A stretch of 64,000 nt of DNA from JAAYUJ01 sp963698165 (GTDB lineage Bacteria; Desulfobacterota; Syntrophobacteria; Syntrophobacterales; Syntrophobacteraceae). A program made the position numbers and the translations under genes. The stretch is from the NCBI GenBank assembly GCA_963698165.1, contig CAVOPT010000016.1, positions 446,758-510,757 on the forward strand. The letters are read 5' to 3'. The notes below the pieces were generated by a model. That model was given only the letters and a program-made list of their open reading frames with translations, did not search any database and was not told where the DNA came from. Below, piece after piece: positions 9,780 to 18,272 of this stretch. Each line of letters begins with the position of its first letter. The first letter of the stretch is position 1.

Positions 9780-10949
9780 ATGCCTGCTGACTCCCATCAC
9801 ACTACGAACATGGCGGATCAGACTCAAGCGCAACGACGCGGATACACTGGAATGATAAACCGGATCCGTCTGCTGGATCTTGTGCAACTGTCGTGTCTTG
9901 CGAGAATGAGCCACAACGTCAGGGTGGATTCCCCTCATAAATCGGGTTTCATCGTGGTGGATTCCGGCACCGTGATCCATGCGGAAGCGGGGATTCAGGA
10001 AGGAGAGGGCGCGTTCTGCGAAATCCTCTCCTGGGAGAGCGGAAACTTCAGCACTCTTCCCCTTCCCGAGGAAAAGACCACGTCCATCAACAAATCATGG
10101 GAATATCTTCTCATCGAGGCCATGCGTTACGCGAGTGAAAGGGCTGCATCCGGCAGGAATGACGGATCGCCTCTGCCTTCGGGGGGCCAGAGCGGGTTCT
10201 TCGGGGTCGTTGAAGACATCCCCCTGAACGACCTGGTTCAGCTCGCGTGCATGGCTCGGATGGATCGTGTCATCCTGCTTGAGGGTGAGGCTTCGGCCGG
10301 AAAATTGGTGATCCAGGACGGACAGGTGTGTCATGCCCAGACCGGGCAACTGACGGGGGAAGATGCCTTCTGCGAATTGTTGAAAGTGCCGGGGGGCCGC
10401 TTCGAGACCCTTCCTCTCGAAGATGAGGTGGAATTGACCATCGCCAAGCCGTGGGAATACCTCCTCATCGATGCCATGCGGTTTCTGGACGAACAGTCAG
10501 GATCTCCCGACGAAGAAACCGCCGAGAGCGAAGAGAACAAGAGCGAAAGTCTGTTTCAGAGACTCATGAGATTGAAGGTCTCTGAAAAGATCCGCATGGC
10601 GATGATGGGGGACAAGGATGCCAGAGTCGTCCTCATCCGGGATAGCAACCGGATGGTGCAACTGGCCATCATCAACAATCCCCGCATCACCGAAGGCGAG
10701 GTGACTTCCATCGCGTACTCGCGGAACGTGGACGAAGAAGTTCTTCGGAGAATCGCCAACAACCGCGAATGGACCAAGCTCTACCAGGTTCGTGCAGCAC
10801 TGGTGAAGAACCCCAAAACACCACTGGCCATCTCCATGAAGATGGTTCAGACTCTGCCACTTCAGGATTTGAAGGAGATCTCGAAGAGTAAATCCGTTCC
10901 CGCTGCCGTGGCCAATGCAGCCAAGAGACACGCCATGCAGAAGCCATGA
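9780..10949 (+). CDS. Two-copy DUF4388 (PATAN-type) protein
   Basis: 389 residues with two similar N-terminal modules (about 25-120 and 135-235). Each has a hydrophobic LLDLVQL or LNDLVQL start, a GFIVVDSGTVIHAE or GKLVIQDGQVCHAQ core, and a WEYLLI(D/E)AMR end, as in DUF4388. A charged linker follows, then an all-helical C-terminal part with short repeated units (about 265-389: MVQLAIINNPRI, EVLRRIANN, RAALVKNPKTP) that look like helical repeats. DUF4388 proteins are common in Desulfobacterota and myxobacteria near signalling and motility genes; function here is unknown. The start is uncertain (ATGs at 9810 and 9852 are possible). The stop overlaps the next start. Confidence 0.8.
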   Translation: MPADSHHTTNMADQTQAQRRGYTGMINRIRLLDLVQLSCLARMSHNVRVDSPHKSGFIVVDSGTVIHAEAGIQEGEGAFCEILSWESGNFSTLPLPEEKTTSINKSWEYLLIEAMRYASERAASGRNDGSPLPSGGQSGFFGVVEDIPLNDLVQLACMARMDRVILLEGEASAGKLVIQDGQVCHAQTGQLTGEDAFCELLKVPGGRFETLPLEDEVELTIAKPWEYLLIDAMRFLDEQSGSPDEETAESEENKSESLFQRLMRLKVSEKIRMAMMGDKDARVVLIRDSNRMVQLAIINNPRITEGEVTSIAYSRNVDEEVLRRIANNREWTKLYQVRAALVKNPKTPLAISMKMVQTLPLQDLKEISKSKSVPAAVANAAKRHAMQKP

Positions 10950-11512
10950 CCGTGGAGAAATTGATGGATCATCATTCGGGGGGGGAGAGAGGCTGTTTCA
11001 GCCGAACCGCCGCGGTACTCACCATCAGTGACCGTGGGGCGAAGGGTGAGAGGGAAGATCTTTCCGGGAACACAATTTGCGCGAGGCTCGTCGCGGAGGG
11101 CTACCTCATCGAGTACAGGACCATCATTCCCGACGAAGCAAAAGAAATCAGCCGAGTCCTGCGAGATTTGGCTGACACGAGGAATACGGCGCTGATCATC
11201 ACGACGGGAGGAACCGGAGTCGCCCCCAGAGACGTCACGCCGGAGGCGACGATGGCGGTGGTCGAACGCGTGGTGCCGGGAATGGCCGAAGCCATGCGCT
11301 CCGCGAGCCTCGCGAAAACCCCTCACGCCATGATCTCCAGGGGTGTCGCGGGAATTCGGGGGAAATCCCTCATCGTGAACCTGCCGGGGAGTCCCAAAGG
11401 GGCCCTGGAAAACCTCCTGGTGCTTCTTCCCGCGTTGCCCCACGCCCTCAACAAGATACAGGGGGACCCGGCGGATTGTGCCGACGAAACCGTTCATGGC
11501 ATGACATCATGA
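10946..11512 (+). CDS. mog: Molybdopterin adenylyltransferase-type protein (MogA/MoaB family)
   Basis: Likely adenylates molybdopterin before molybdenum insertion. The 188 residues show the family's AVLTISDRG strand, ITTGGTGVAPRDVTPEA (substrate-binding GGTG loop) and NLPGSPKGA near the C-terminus. The start overlaps the preceding stop by 4 bases; an ATG at 10964 with GGAG 6 bases upstream is an alternative and would trim residues not conserved in the family. Sulfate reducers need molybdenum or tungsten cofactors for formate dehydrogenases. MogA and MoaB cannot be separated with certainty. Confidence 0.88.
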   Translation: MTVEKLMDHHSGGERGCFSRTAAVLTISDRGAKGEREDLSGNTICARLVAEGYLIEYRTIIPDEAKEISRVLRDLADTRNTALIITTGGTGVAPRDVTPEATMAVVERVVPGMAEAMRSASLAKTPHAMISRGVAGIRGKSLIVNLPGSPKGALENLLVLLPALPHALNKIQGDPADCADETVHGMTS

Positions 11513-11578
11513 GGACACCCGCATGCCGCCTGGTCGCCGTCTTCCACCACTGCATTTCAGCCTGATCCAGCCTGCATT

Positions 11579-11977
11579 TCATTCCACATCCGAACCGGAG
11601 GGGGTCCCGATTCGAGCTCGCCTCTCCGCAAACCTTGCTTTGATTCCCTCCCGCTTTTCCTTGTATTTGCGGTTGATTGCCCCTGAAAGTTCTTCGGCCG
11701 CCAGGACCTTCCCCTCCGCTTCCCCGACTCGCGTGAGCTGCTGCTGCACGGCCGGCGCATTCCGCCAGTCCCCTTCTCTGTCGGAAAGGAAATAGACTTC
11801 GGTTCCGAGCTCTCTCATGGCCCTGTCCAGTTCTTTCTGGGCTCTACATTTCTTCCAGCCGCACAGTCTAAGCCTGAAAAATCGCGTGAGCCAGTGGAAC
11901 GTGGCCAGGAAAACCTGGAAAAAGAAGGTGAGACCCTTCAGCATGAAGCTCTTTGCCATGTTGAAAATACCCGTCAT
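11579..11977 (-). CDS. Small membrane-anchored coiled-coil protein, unknown
   Basis: 132 residues from an ATG at 11977 with AAGGGAG 8 bases upstream; the longer frame to 12010 lacks a ribosome site. Residues about 5-40 are hydrophobic and aromatic (a membrane segment, LTFFFQVFLATFHWLTRFF). The remainder is highly charged and helical, with likely coiled-coil content (AQKELDRAMRELG, AINRKYKEKREGIKARFAERRA). I do not recognise the family. It is the last gene of the minus-strand group 15026-11579 and converges on the mog gene. Confidence 0.6.
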   Translation of the reverse strand: MTGIFNMAKSFMLKGLTFFFQVFLATFHWLTRFFRLRLCGWKKCRAQKELDRAMRELGTEVYFLSDREGDWRNAPAVQQQLTRVGEAEGKVLAAEELSGAINRKYKEKREGIKARFAERRARIGTPSGSDVE

Positions 11978-12062
11978 CGTTTCAACTCCCTTCGTTGTCG
12001 TGTCTTCCATTTCATGAAGAAGTCCAGTACCGGTCGAGAGGGCGCTGGAATTTGGGAAGAGT

Positions 12063-12524
12063 CTATTGGACAGACCATCCGGTCTGGCATGCCAATCGGT
12101 CGCTCATGCGCTTGGAATGACTCCCGGGCCAGTAAATCCTGTTGCACCCGGGACACTGATGAAACTCGGCTTGCGTCTCGTAAACGTAGTCAGGCACGGC
12201 TCCCAGAGCCTCCCGCCTGGAGATGATCCGCAGCGGCTCATTGCACCGGATGCACCGGGTCAGGGGCTGAAGGTCTTCCCTCGCGATTCCGAGGGCCGTG
12301 ATGAGCTCGTGGAGTTGTTCAGAGGGGTCGTTGGCCTCCAGCAGCAGCACCTGGCCTTGGGTGGACCACCGTCGGCTCCGTGTCACGACGGTGAATCCGT
12401 CCCTCCTGAGATGATCCAGCTCCACTTGTGAAGCGATCCTTTCACAGCGGGCATCAAAGCCGAGGATGCGAAGCCATTTTGCGAGCTTGCCAAGCATGCT
12501 GTCCACCGCAAAACGCCTCGCCAT
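12063..12524 (-). CDS. Mut7-C RNase-domain protein with zinc ribbon
   Basis: 153 residues. The N-terminal FAVDSMLGKLAKWLRILGFD is the hallmark of the Mut7-C (PIN-like) family, with its early acidic residue Asp8. The C-terminal third contains two Cys pairs, CIRC and CPGC, forming a probable zinc ribbon. Family members are predicted RNases and have no defined substrate in bacteria. It lies 10 bases after the lipoprotein gene upstream, in the same minus-strand group. Confidence 0.85.
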   Translation of the reverse strand: MARRFAVDSMLGKLAKWLRILGFDARCERIASQVELDHLRRDGFTVVTRSRRWSTQGQVLLLEANDPSEQLHELITALGIAREDLQPLTRCIRCNEPLRIISRREALGAVPDYVYETQAEFHQCPGCNRIYWPGSHSKRMSDRLACQTGWSVQ

Positions 12525-12534
12525 GGGACTTGCC

Positions 12535-13317
12535 TCATTTCAAGGTGGCCAGATCTATGGAACGGGTGCCATTGGGAACGGCAAGGGCAAAAGCAGAGTC
12601 TGGCGGTTGTTTCGATGGAACCAGTTGGTCAATTCTCACTTCCAGTCGCCACTGATCCGACTCGAATTTCACCTTGCGGGGAATGTTCTGCGGGTCGAGG
12701 TCCACCGGGGGATCGTACGTTACCGTGTAGGCGCGGGGCCCTTCGCGCACGAGGACGCTCTCAACAGCGTAGGACTGGGAGGCGAGCTTCCACGTGAAAG
12801 CCATGTTGTTCCCTGGATCCTTGATGTGGAGCAGCAAACTCGACTGGTCGGGCAGCACCTGGATGTGATCGAGCTGCTCCTTCGACATGATCGAGATCAA
12901 ACTCCTGCTGAATGCGTCCGGGGGTATGGTGGCGCCAAGAAAGTGATCGATGAGGCTTTCACCCGACGCGGCGGTGTAAACGACTTGTTCCGAGGGGATC
13001 CAAAGGGCTGACAGGTTCTCGTCGAAGATGAGCACACCGGCGGTTTGGCCGAGCTTGTGAGCCTCAAACCGGAGTCGATGAGGAAGATCGGCCACGACGA
13101 AGGCTTGCACGCTGAATGTTTTCTTGGCGCCCTCGCCCCGCACGCTCACCTTCGCCTGATACCCTTCCCAGGACTCACTGCGGGTCCTGAGTTTCGAAAT
13201 CAAGTCCTCCCGCGGAAGCAAGGTCGGCGGCATGGCGACGGGAGGCTTGGGCGCACAGGCCGATACTATGCCGGCGAGGACTGTCAAGAGAAGGAATTGG
13301 ATGGTGCGGAGTCTCAT
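12535..13317 (-). CDS. Lipoprotein of the LolB/DUF4292-like type
   Basis: 260 residues beginning with a lipoprotein signal (MRLRTIQFLLLTVLAGIVSAC; the lipidated Cys is residue 21). The mature part has the beta-rich pattern of the LolA/LolB fold: an ISKLRTRSESWEGYQAKVSVRG start, a hydrophobic central LIFDENLSALWIPSEQVVY segment, and an amphipathic C-terminal half. The start overlaps the TPR gene stop by 4 bases, so the two lipoproteins are probably coupled, perhaps acting together in outer-membrane biogenesis. The exact subfamily is inferred. Confidence 0.75.
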   Translation of the reverse strand: MRLRTIQFLLLTVLAGIVSACAPKPPVAMPPTLLPREDLISKLRTRSESWEGYQAKVSVRGEGAKKTFSVQAFVVADLPHRLRFEAHKLGQTAGVLIFDENLSALWIPSEQVVYTAASGESLIDHFLGATIPPDAFSRSLISIMSKEQLDHIQVLPDQSSLLLHIKDPGNNMAFTWKLASQSYAVESVLVREGPRAYTVTYDPPVDLDPQNIPRKVKFESDQWRLEVRIDQLVPSKQPPDSAFALAVPNGTRSIDLATLK

Positions 13318-15026
13318 TGGATCAGCCTGAGCTTCTCTTTGACCTTCTCGGGCTCGGGGTGGTGGAGATCGAGGGCCCTAAGGTACGCTTCCACCGCCTT
13401 GGTCCGGTTTCCGAGGCTCTTTTGGATATCCCCCAGGTGTTCGTGAATGACCGGGTCCATGGGCACTTTTTTCAGCGCTTCAAGGATCATCTGCAGAGCC
13501 TTTTGCTGCTGCCCCATCTTGAAGTATACCCATGCCAGGCTGTCCTTGATGTAGCCGTCTTCCGGCTCCAATGCAAGGGCCCGCATGATCATCTGCTTTG
13601 CCTTGGTTAGATGGAGCCCCATATCGGCGTAGGTGTACCCAATGTAGTTGAGGGCATTGGCGTTCCTGGGGTCAATTTGAAGGACCTTCTCCATGATCTC
13701 GATGGCTTCATACTTCCGCTCCATCTTGTCGAGGAGCACACCCTTGCGGAAGAGGAGGTCCACATCCATGGGGGATTTCCCGAGGCCTCGTTCAACGGCT
13801 TTCATGGCCTCATCGTAGCGCTTTTCCTCCTCGTGGATGACCGCCAGATAGAGGTAGAGCTCCGGCATCTCGGGAAAACTCGCGAGGGCGCTCTGAATGG
13901 CTTCAAGGCCACTGCGGTAGTCCTTCAACTTGGTGTATGCCATTGCGAGCCGAATCTGGGCCGTGTTCCAGACAGGACTCTCGCGGGAGATCTGCCGATA
14001 GCTGGCCACCGCCTTGTCCAAGTCTCCTTTCTCCTCGTGGGCGTTGCCCAGGTAGAAAAGGGCCTGGTCGTTTCCCGGCTCCTCTTCCAGAAGGCGGGAG
14101 AAATCCTGGATGGCGGCGTCGTATTTCTTCTGCTGCAGGTGGATGATTCCAATCTTGAGGCGGCTTTCCGGGTCCTTGCGATTCATGGAGACCAGTTCCC
14201 CGAACTGCTGCAGGGCGTTGTCCGTTTTCCCTCCTCGCATGTATAGATTGCCGAGTCGCGTGTGAGCCTGCGCACTTGCGGGATTGAAGGAAAGAATCCG
14301 CCGGTACGTCTTCTCGGCCAGCCGGTGCCGGTCCGTGACTTCGTAAAGGTAAGCCAGGTCAAGGAGGGCATTCTCGAAAGCGGGATCCACGGAAAGGACA
14401 TCCTTGTACATGGACTCCGCCTGCCTGTACAATTTCATGTCCAGGAAGATACGGGCCTTGTAGTATGGAACCATGGGGTTGTCCGGAAGCAGTTTGCGAA
14501 GCTTGCCGAACGCTTCCATGGCCTCCCCGAATCGCCCGGTCTGGGCGTACAGAGCGCCCAGCAGGAGGTAGGCATCCTCCGCGTCCGGTTTGGTCGCGAT
14601 GACGTGCCTGTAAGCCTCTATAGCCTTGCCGCTTTGTCCAACGCCGGCATAAAGCTGGCCGAGGAGCATGTAGGCGGGGAGGTACCCAGGGTCAATCCTG
14701 GTGGCATCTTCAGCCAGTTTGATGGCGGCGTCCACTTTGCCCTGCCGCACGCTGAGGGCGGCAAGTTCAGTGAGGAGCATCGTCGAGGTTGGATCTCTTT
14801 TCAAGGCGTCGGTGTATGACTCGATGGCCTTGTCGATCTGGTTGTCCCGAAGCTGGGACTGGGCCGTCAAATAGTCGTAATAGACGTCCGCCTGGGGCAG
14901 AGGCATGGCGCGGTCCACCTTGAACTGGGTAGTCGTGAAAACACTTCGACTCAAACCTTGCTTGCCACACCCGTACACTGCCAGGAGCACACAGAGGGGA
15001 AAAAACAAAAACCGCGAGAAGATCAT
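13314..15026 (-). CDS. TPR-repeat lipoprotein
   Basis: 570 residues from the ATG at 15026 (AGGGA 6 bases upstream), giving a lipoprotein signal MIFSRFLFFPLCVLLAVYGC. The longer frame to 15125 is not plausible as a secreted protein. After the lipobox Cys come about 15 tetratricopeptide units from residue 40 to the end, with typical A-Y-LLG-Y pairs and P-x-x positions. Such proteins scaffold envelope complexes or exopolysaccharide and sorting machinery; nothing in the neighbourhood narrows it. It is the first gene of the group TPR, LolB-like, Mut7-C, small membrane protein. Confidence 0.85.
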   Translation of the reverse strand: MIFSRFLFFPLCVLLAVYGCGKQGLSRSVFTTTQFKVDRAMPLPQADVYYDYLTAQSQLRDNQIDKAIESYTDALKRDPTSTMLLTELAALSVRQGKVDAAIKLAEDATRIDPGYLPAYMLLGQLYAGVGQSGKAIEAYRHVIATKPDAEDAYLLLGALYAQTGRFGEAMEAFGKLRKLLPDNPMVPYYKARIFLDMKLYRQAESMYKDVLSVDPAFENALLDLAYLYEVTDRHRLAEKTYRRILSFNPASAQAHTRLGNLYMRGGKTDNALQQFGELVSMNRKDPESRLKIGIIHLQQKKYDAAIQDFSRLLEEEPGNDQALFYLGNAHEEKGDLDKAVASYRQISRESPVWNTAQIRLAMAYTKLKDYRSGLEAIQSALASFPEMPELYLYLAVIHEEEKRYDEAMKAVERGLGKSPMDVDLLFRKGVLLDKMERKYEAIEIMEKVLQIDPRNANALNYIGYTYADMGLHLTKAKQMIMRALALEPEDGYIKDSLAWVYFKMGQQQKALQMILEALKKVPMDPVIHEHLGDIQKSLGNRTKAVEAYLRALDLHHPEPEKVKEKLRLIQ

Positions 15027-15265
15027 GATTGTCCCTGTAAAGGTGCAAGATAAAATGTAATAAAAAACAATGAAGTACAACTCGCGATGACTAACACATT
15101 TGATATGGCGAGTCAACGACTTCACGGGAAATACCGGACGAAGTCCATTCCCCGGGAAGGTCGACCATCCCTGTCCCGTGTTGCAGGTTGGAAGAACGTC
15201 GGGTTACGATGGTTTGGCCGATAGGGTCCGGTGGGTTTGGGTTTTTCCCGGTTGATTGAAAACCG

Positions 15266-16582
15266 ATGTCCTTTGCGAAATTGGGGTCCACGAAGATGAC
15301 GACGGATTTTCCGAAAGTCAGGTACGGTCTTGAAGCAATGCCGGTCGAGCATGAAGGACGACGCATGATCCTTCTCAGGGATCGCCTGGGGTACAGCCGT
15401 GATTCCCTGCTCGTTTCGCCGCAGCTCGTCTCGATCCTTGGACAGATGAATGGGCAGAACTCCTTGAGGGATCTCCAGGTCTTTCACATGCGCGCGACGG
15501 GAGAACTGCTGCACTCGGAGCAACTGTCGCAGATCCTGGCGAAGCTCGATGAACATCTGTTCCTGGAGAACGAGCGATTCGTCGCCGTTGCCATGGAATC
15601 GGTGGTTCGGTTCCAGGAGGATCCAGTCAAGAGGATGCAGTTCGCGGGCAAGAGCTATCCCGACGATGCCGATTCCCTGCGAGATATGTTGGAAGGCTAT
15701 TTCGCAGCGGCGGTCCCGGAATCCGGCCGGCTGGAGGCGCAGAGCCATGGCGGGGCTGCAAGGCGCATCAGAGCTCTCGTTGCACCGCACATAGACATCC
15801 AGGCTGGGGGAGTCTGTTTCGCGAAGGCCTATCAGGCACTCAAAATGGCGGATTCACCTCAAACGTGGGTCATCCTTGGAACGGGTCATGAGCCGGTGGA
15901 GAACTATTTCGCCATAACCTGCAAGGATTTCGAAACCCCACTGGGCCTGGTCGAACACGACAGGGAGTGTTGCGAGGCGTTGCGGGAGCTTTGTCCTCGG
16001 GATATCCTCGCCAGCGAATACAACCATCAGCGGGAGCACACGGTTGAGTTCCAGGCCGTGTTCCTCGCGTACACCCGACCCGGGACAAAGATCGTACCCA
16101 TGCTCTGCTCCTTCTCTCCCGATGAATGGGAAAACGACGGGCAATACATCGACGAGATGGTGCACGTGCTGCGCAACCTTGCCCAAGTCGTGGGGCGCTC
16201 CGTGGGGATCATTGCCAGTGTTGATCTGGCACACATCGGGCCCCGCTACGGTGACAGCTTCAAACCCCATCGTGGAACTGTAGAGGAGCACCTGACGGCG
16301 GACCGCGATCTCCTGGACAAGATTGCCCATTGCGATGCGTCGGGGTTCATGCGCAAGATCAAGAGAGAGAACCACGCCAGGCGCATTTGCGGCCTCGCGC
16401 CCCTTTACGTCCTGACCAAAGCCCTGGAAGGCACGGCGCGAGGTGAGCTCCTCCACCATGCTCACGCGGTGGTGGACAACCGGAACTCATTCGTCACATT
16501 TACAAGCATGGCTTTTTATGAGTGCTCCGATGGACAGGAGATCGACCGTCCATCCCATGTGAGCAATGCCCCGGAACGGTAG
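15266..16582 (+). CDS. Memo-family (AmmeMemoRadiSam B) protein with N-terminal extension
   Basis: 438 residues. The C-terminal part (about 170-425) has the Memo fold signatures: LVAPHIDIQAGG, WVILGTGHEP, EHTVEFQAVF, VDLAHIGPRYGD and the final SFVTFTSMAFYE. The first about 165 residues form a separate helical region not present in short Memo proteins. Compared with classical Memo the His in VAPHAGY is kept as PHID. A second Memo protein, fused to AMMECR1, is at 46583-48001. Memo proteins are metal-binding and linked to radical-SAM partners; the reaction is unknown. The start is uncertain (an ATG at 15296 is possible). Confidence 0.8.
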   Translation: MSFAKLGSTKMTTDFPKVRYGLEAMPVEHEGRRMILLRDRLGYSRDSLLVSPQLVSILGQMNGQNSLRDLQVFHMRATGELLHSEQLSQILAKLDEHLFLENERFVAVAMESVVRFQEDPVKRMQFAGKSYPDDADSLRDMLEGYFAAAVPESGRLEAQSHGGAARRIRALVAPHIDIQAGGVCFAKAYQALKMADSPQTWVILGTGHEPVENYFAITCKDFETPLGLVEHDRECCEALRELCPRDILASEYNHQREHTVEFQAVFLAYTRPGTKIVPMLCSFSPDEWENDGQYIDEMVHVLRNLAQVVGRSVGIIASVDLAHIGPRYGDSFKPHRGTVEEHLTADRDLLDKIAHCDASGFMRKIKRENHARRICGLAPLYVLTKALEGTARGELLHHAHAVVDNRNSFVTFTSMAFYECSDGQEIDRPSHVSNAPER

Positions 16583-16618
16583 CCGTCTTCCACGACGGGG
16601 CCCCCTGCCATCCGTGAA

Positions 16619-17545
16619 TCACTCCCAGCCGGGTGGGAAGGCGACCACCTGGTCAAGCCCGTCCGCACCCGTGAGAAGCATGACGAGACGATCGACTCCC
16701 ATGGCGATGCCCGCGCAGGGAGGAAGATGCTCCAGACAGTTCAGGAAAGCCTCGGGAGAAGGGTAGGGGGACAAGCCCAGTTTCAGGCGCAAGGCGTTGG
16801 CGTGTTCAAAACGTGAGCGCTGTTCGCGGGGGTCCGTCAATTCGCTGAACCCATTGGCGAGCTCAATGCCGCCCCAGTAAAGCTCGAATCGCTCGGCGAC
16901 GGAGGGGTCACCGGGCTTGAGCCTTGCCAGGGCAGCCTGGTTGGCGGGGTATTCCGTGAGGATACAGGGCCGCGGAAACCCGAGGTTCGGTTCCACCCTT
17001 TCGACGAGGTCCGTGTCGAAGCGATCCTGATCGACGTCAGGCCCCGGTTTCCAGCCCGCGAACCGGTTGAAGGCCTCGGCGACGGTGACTCTCTCCCAGG
17101 GTTCATCCGCCCGGAGTGATGGTGCCGGATGGCCCAGCGCAGGGCTTGCAGCGGCGACTTTCCAAATGGAGCGGAGCAGTCTCTGGCAGTCCCCCTGCAA
17201 GGCATGGTAGTCCGCGTTGAGACGGTACCATTCCAGCAGGGTGAATTCGGGATGGTGGTATCGCCCTCGTTCGCCTCTCCGAAATACAGGAGTGATCTGG
17301 AATATTCTCCCGTACCCTGCGGAAAGCAGGCGTTTCATGAAGAGCTCCGGACTGGTGACCAAAAAGCCGGAGTCTTTGAGGGGAACGGCCTCGATGTGGG
17401 TCTCCGGGGCCGGGGCGAGTGTCACGACGGGGGTTTGGACTTCCAGGAAGCCTTGAGCCAGAAAGAAGGAGCGGACGGCCTGGAGAATCAGGGAGCGAGC
17501 TTCGAGAAAGGGCCGCTTGTCGGCGAGGTGCTCCCGTTCACTCAT
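16619..17545 (-). CDS. epmA: EF-P beta-lysyl ligase EpmA (GenX/PoxA)
   Basis: A class II lysyl-tRNA-synthetase-like enzyme lacking the anticodon domain, which attaches beta-lysine to EF-P. From the ATG at 17545 it has 308 residues, the EpmA size; the frame open to 17701 merely overlaps efp. Motif 2 (PVFRRGERGRYHHPEFTLLEWY) and motif 3 (GIAMGVDRLVMLLTGAD) are intact. It starts 5 bases after efp stops, which strongly supports the pairing. The lysine 2,3-aminomutase partner epmB is not in the window. Confidence 0.93.
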   Translation of the reverse strand: MSEREHLADKRPFLEARSLILQAVRSFFLAQGFLEVQTPVVTLAPAPETHIEAVPLKDSGFLVTSPELFMKRLLSAGYGRIFQITPVFRRGERGRYHHPEFTLLEWYRLNADYHALQGDCQRLLRSIWKVAAASPALGHPAPSLRADEPWERVTVAEAFNRFAGWKPGPDVDQDRFDTDLVERVEPNLGFPRPCILTEYPANQAALARLKPGDPSVAERFELYWGGIELANGFSELTDPREQRSRFEHANALRLKLGLSPYPSPEAFLNCLEHLPPCAGIAMGVDRLVMLLTGADGLDQVVAFPPGWE

Positions 17546-17550
17546 CCCGG

Positions 17551-18123
17551 TTATGATTTCACCTTTTCGACGTAGCTGCCGGAACGCGTGTCCAACTTGA
17601 TCACCTGCCCCTCCTCGATGAAGAGAGGGACCTGGATGGCGAACCCCGTCTGCAGTGTCACAGGCTTGGTGGCCCCCGCTGCAGTGTCCCCCTTCACCCA
17701 TGGGTCCGCTTTGACCACAGCCAGCTCGACGAAGTTGGGAAGGTTGATTCCGATGGGGCGCCCCTGGAAAAGGAGCATGCCCACCACCAGGTTCTCCGTG
17801 AGATAGTTCCTGGCATCACCGACCTGGTCCCCGTTGAGCTCCAGCTGTTCGTAGGTGGACGTGTTCATGAAGTGATACTTGTCACCCTGCCCGTAGAGGA
17901 ACTGCATGTCCTGTTCCTCGAGATCGGCTCCGTTGAACTTGTCTCCCGACCGGTAGGTGCGGTCGAATTGGGAACCGGTGATCATGTTTCTGAGGCGGCA
18001 GCGATAGAGGGCCTGTCCCTTTCCCGGCTTCGAGAATTCGAAATCCACAACCAGGTACGGTTCTCCGTCGATTTCCAGTTTGAGTCCCTTGCGCAAATCA
18101 CCCGCTGACAAAACTGCTCCCAT
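17551..18123 (-). CDS. efp: Translation elongation factor P
   Basis: EF-P relieves ribosome stalling at polyproline. The 190 residues comprise the KOW-like N-domain and two OB-type domains. The modified lysine lies in the loop FSKPGKGQA (Lys35), matching the beta-lysylated lysine of EpmA-type EF-Ps. AAGGAT precedes the ATG by 6 bases. It forms a two-gene unit with epmA and is divergent from eno, across about 150 bases that should hold both promoters. Confidence 0.96.
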   Translation of the reverse strand: MGAVLSAGDLRKGLKLEIDGEPYLVVDFEFSKPGKGQALYRCRLRNMITGSQFDRTYRSGDKFNGADLEEQDMQFLYGQGDKYHFMNTSTYEQLELNGDQVGDARNYLTENLVVGMLLFQGRPIGINLPNFVELAVVKADPWVKGDTAAGATKPVTLQTGFAIQVPLFIEEGQVIKLDTRSGSYVEKVKS

Positions 18124-18272
18124 AAAGCGATCCTTTCTTTCGGATTGATAAGCTTTTTAGAATTTCCTATTGTAGTGGGACTAAGGCAAACGGGTCAAGA
18201 TTCTTTGCTCGTGTCCGCCGTTTCGAGGTTCATGCTGGTGAGGGAGCGAGACCATAAGAGAGGGGAGCAACC

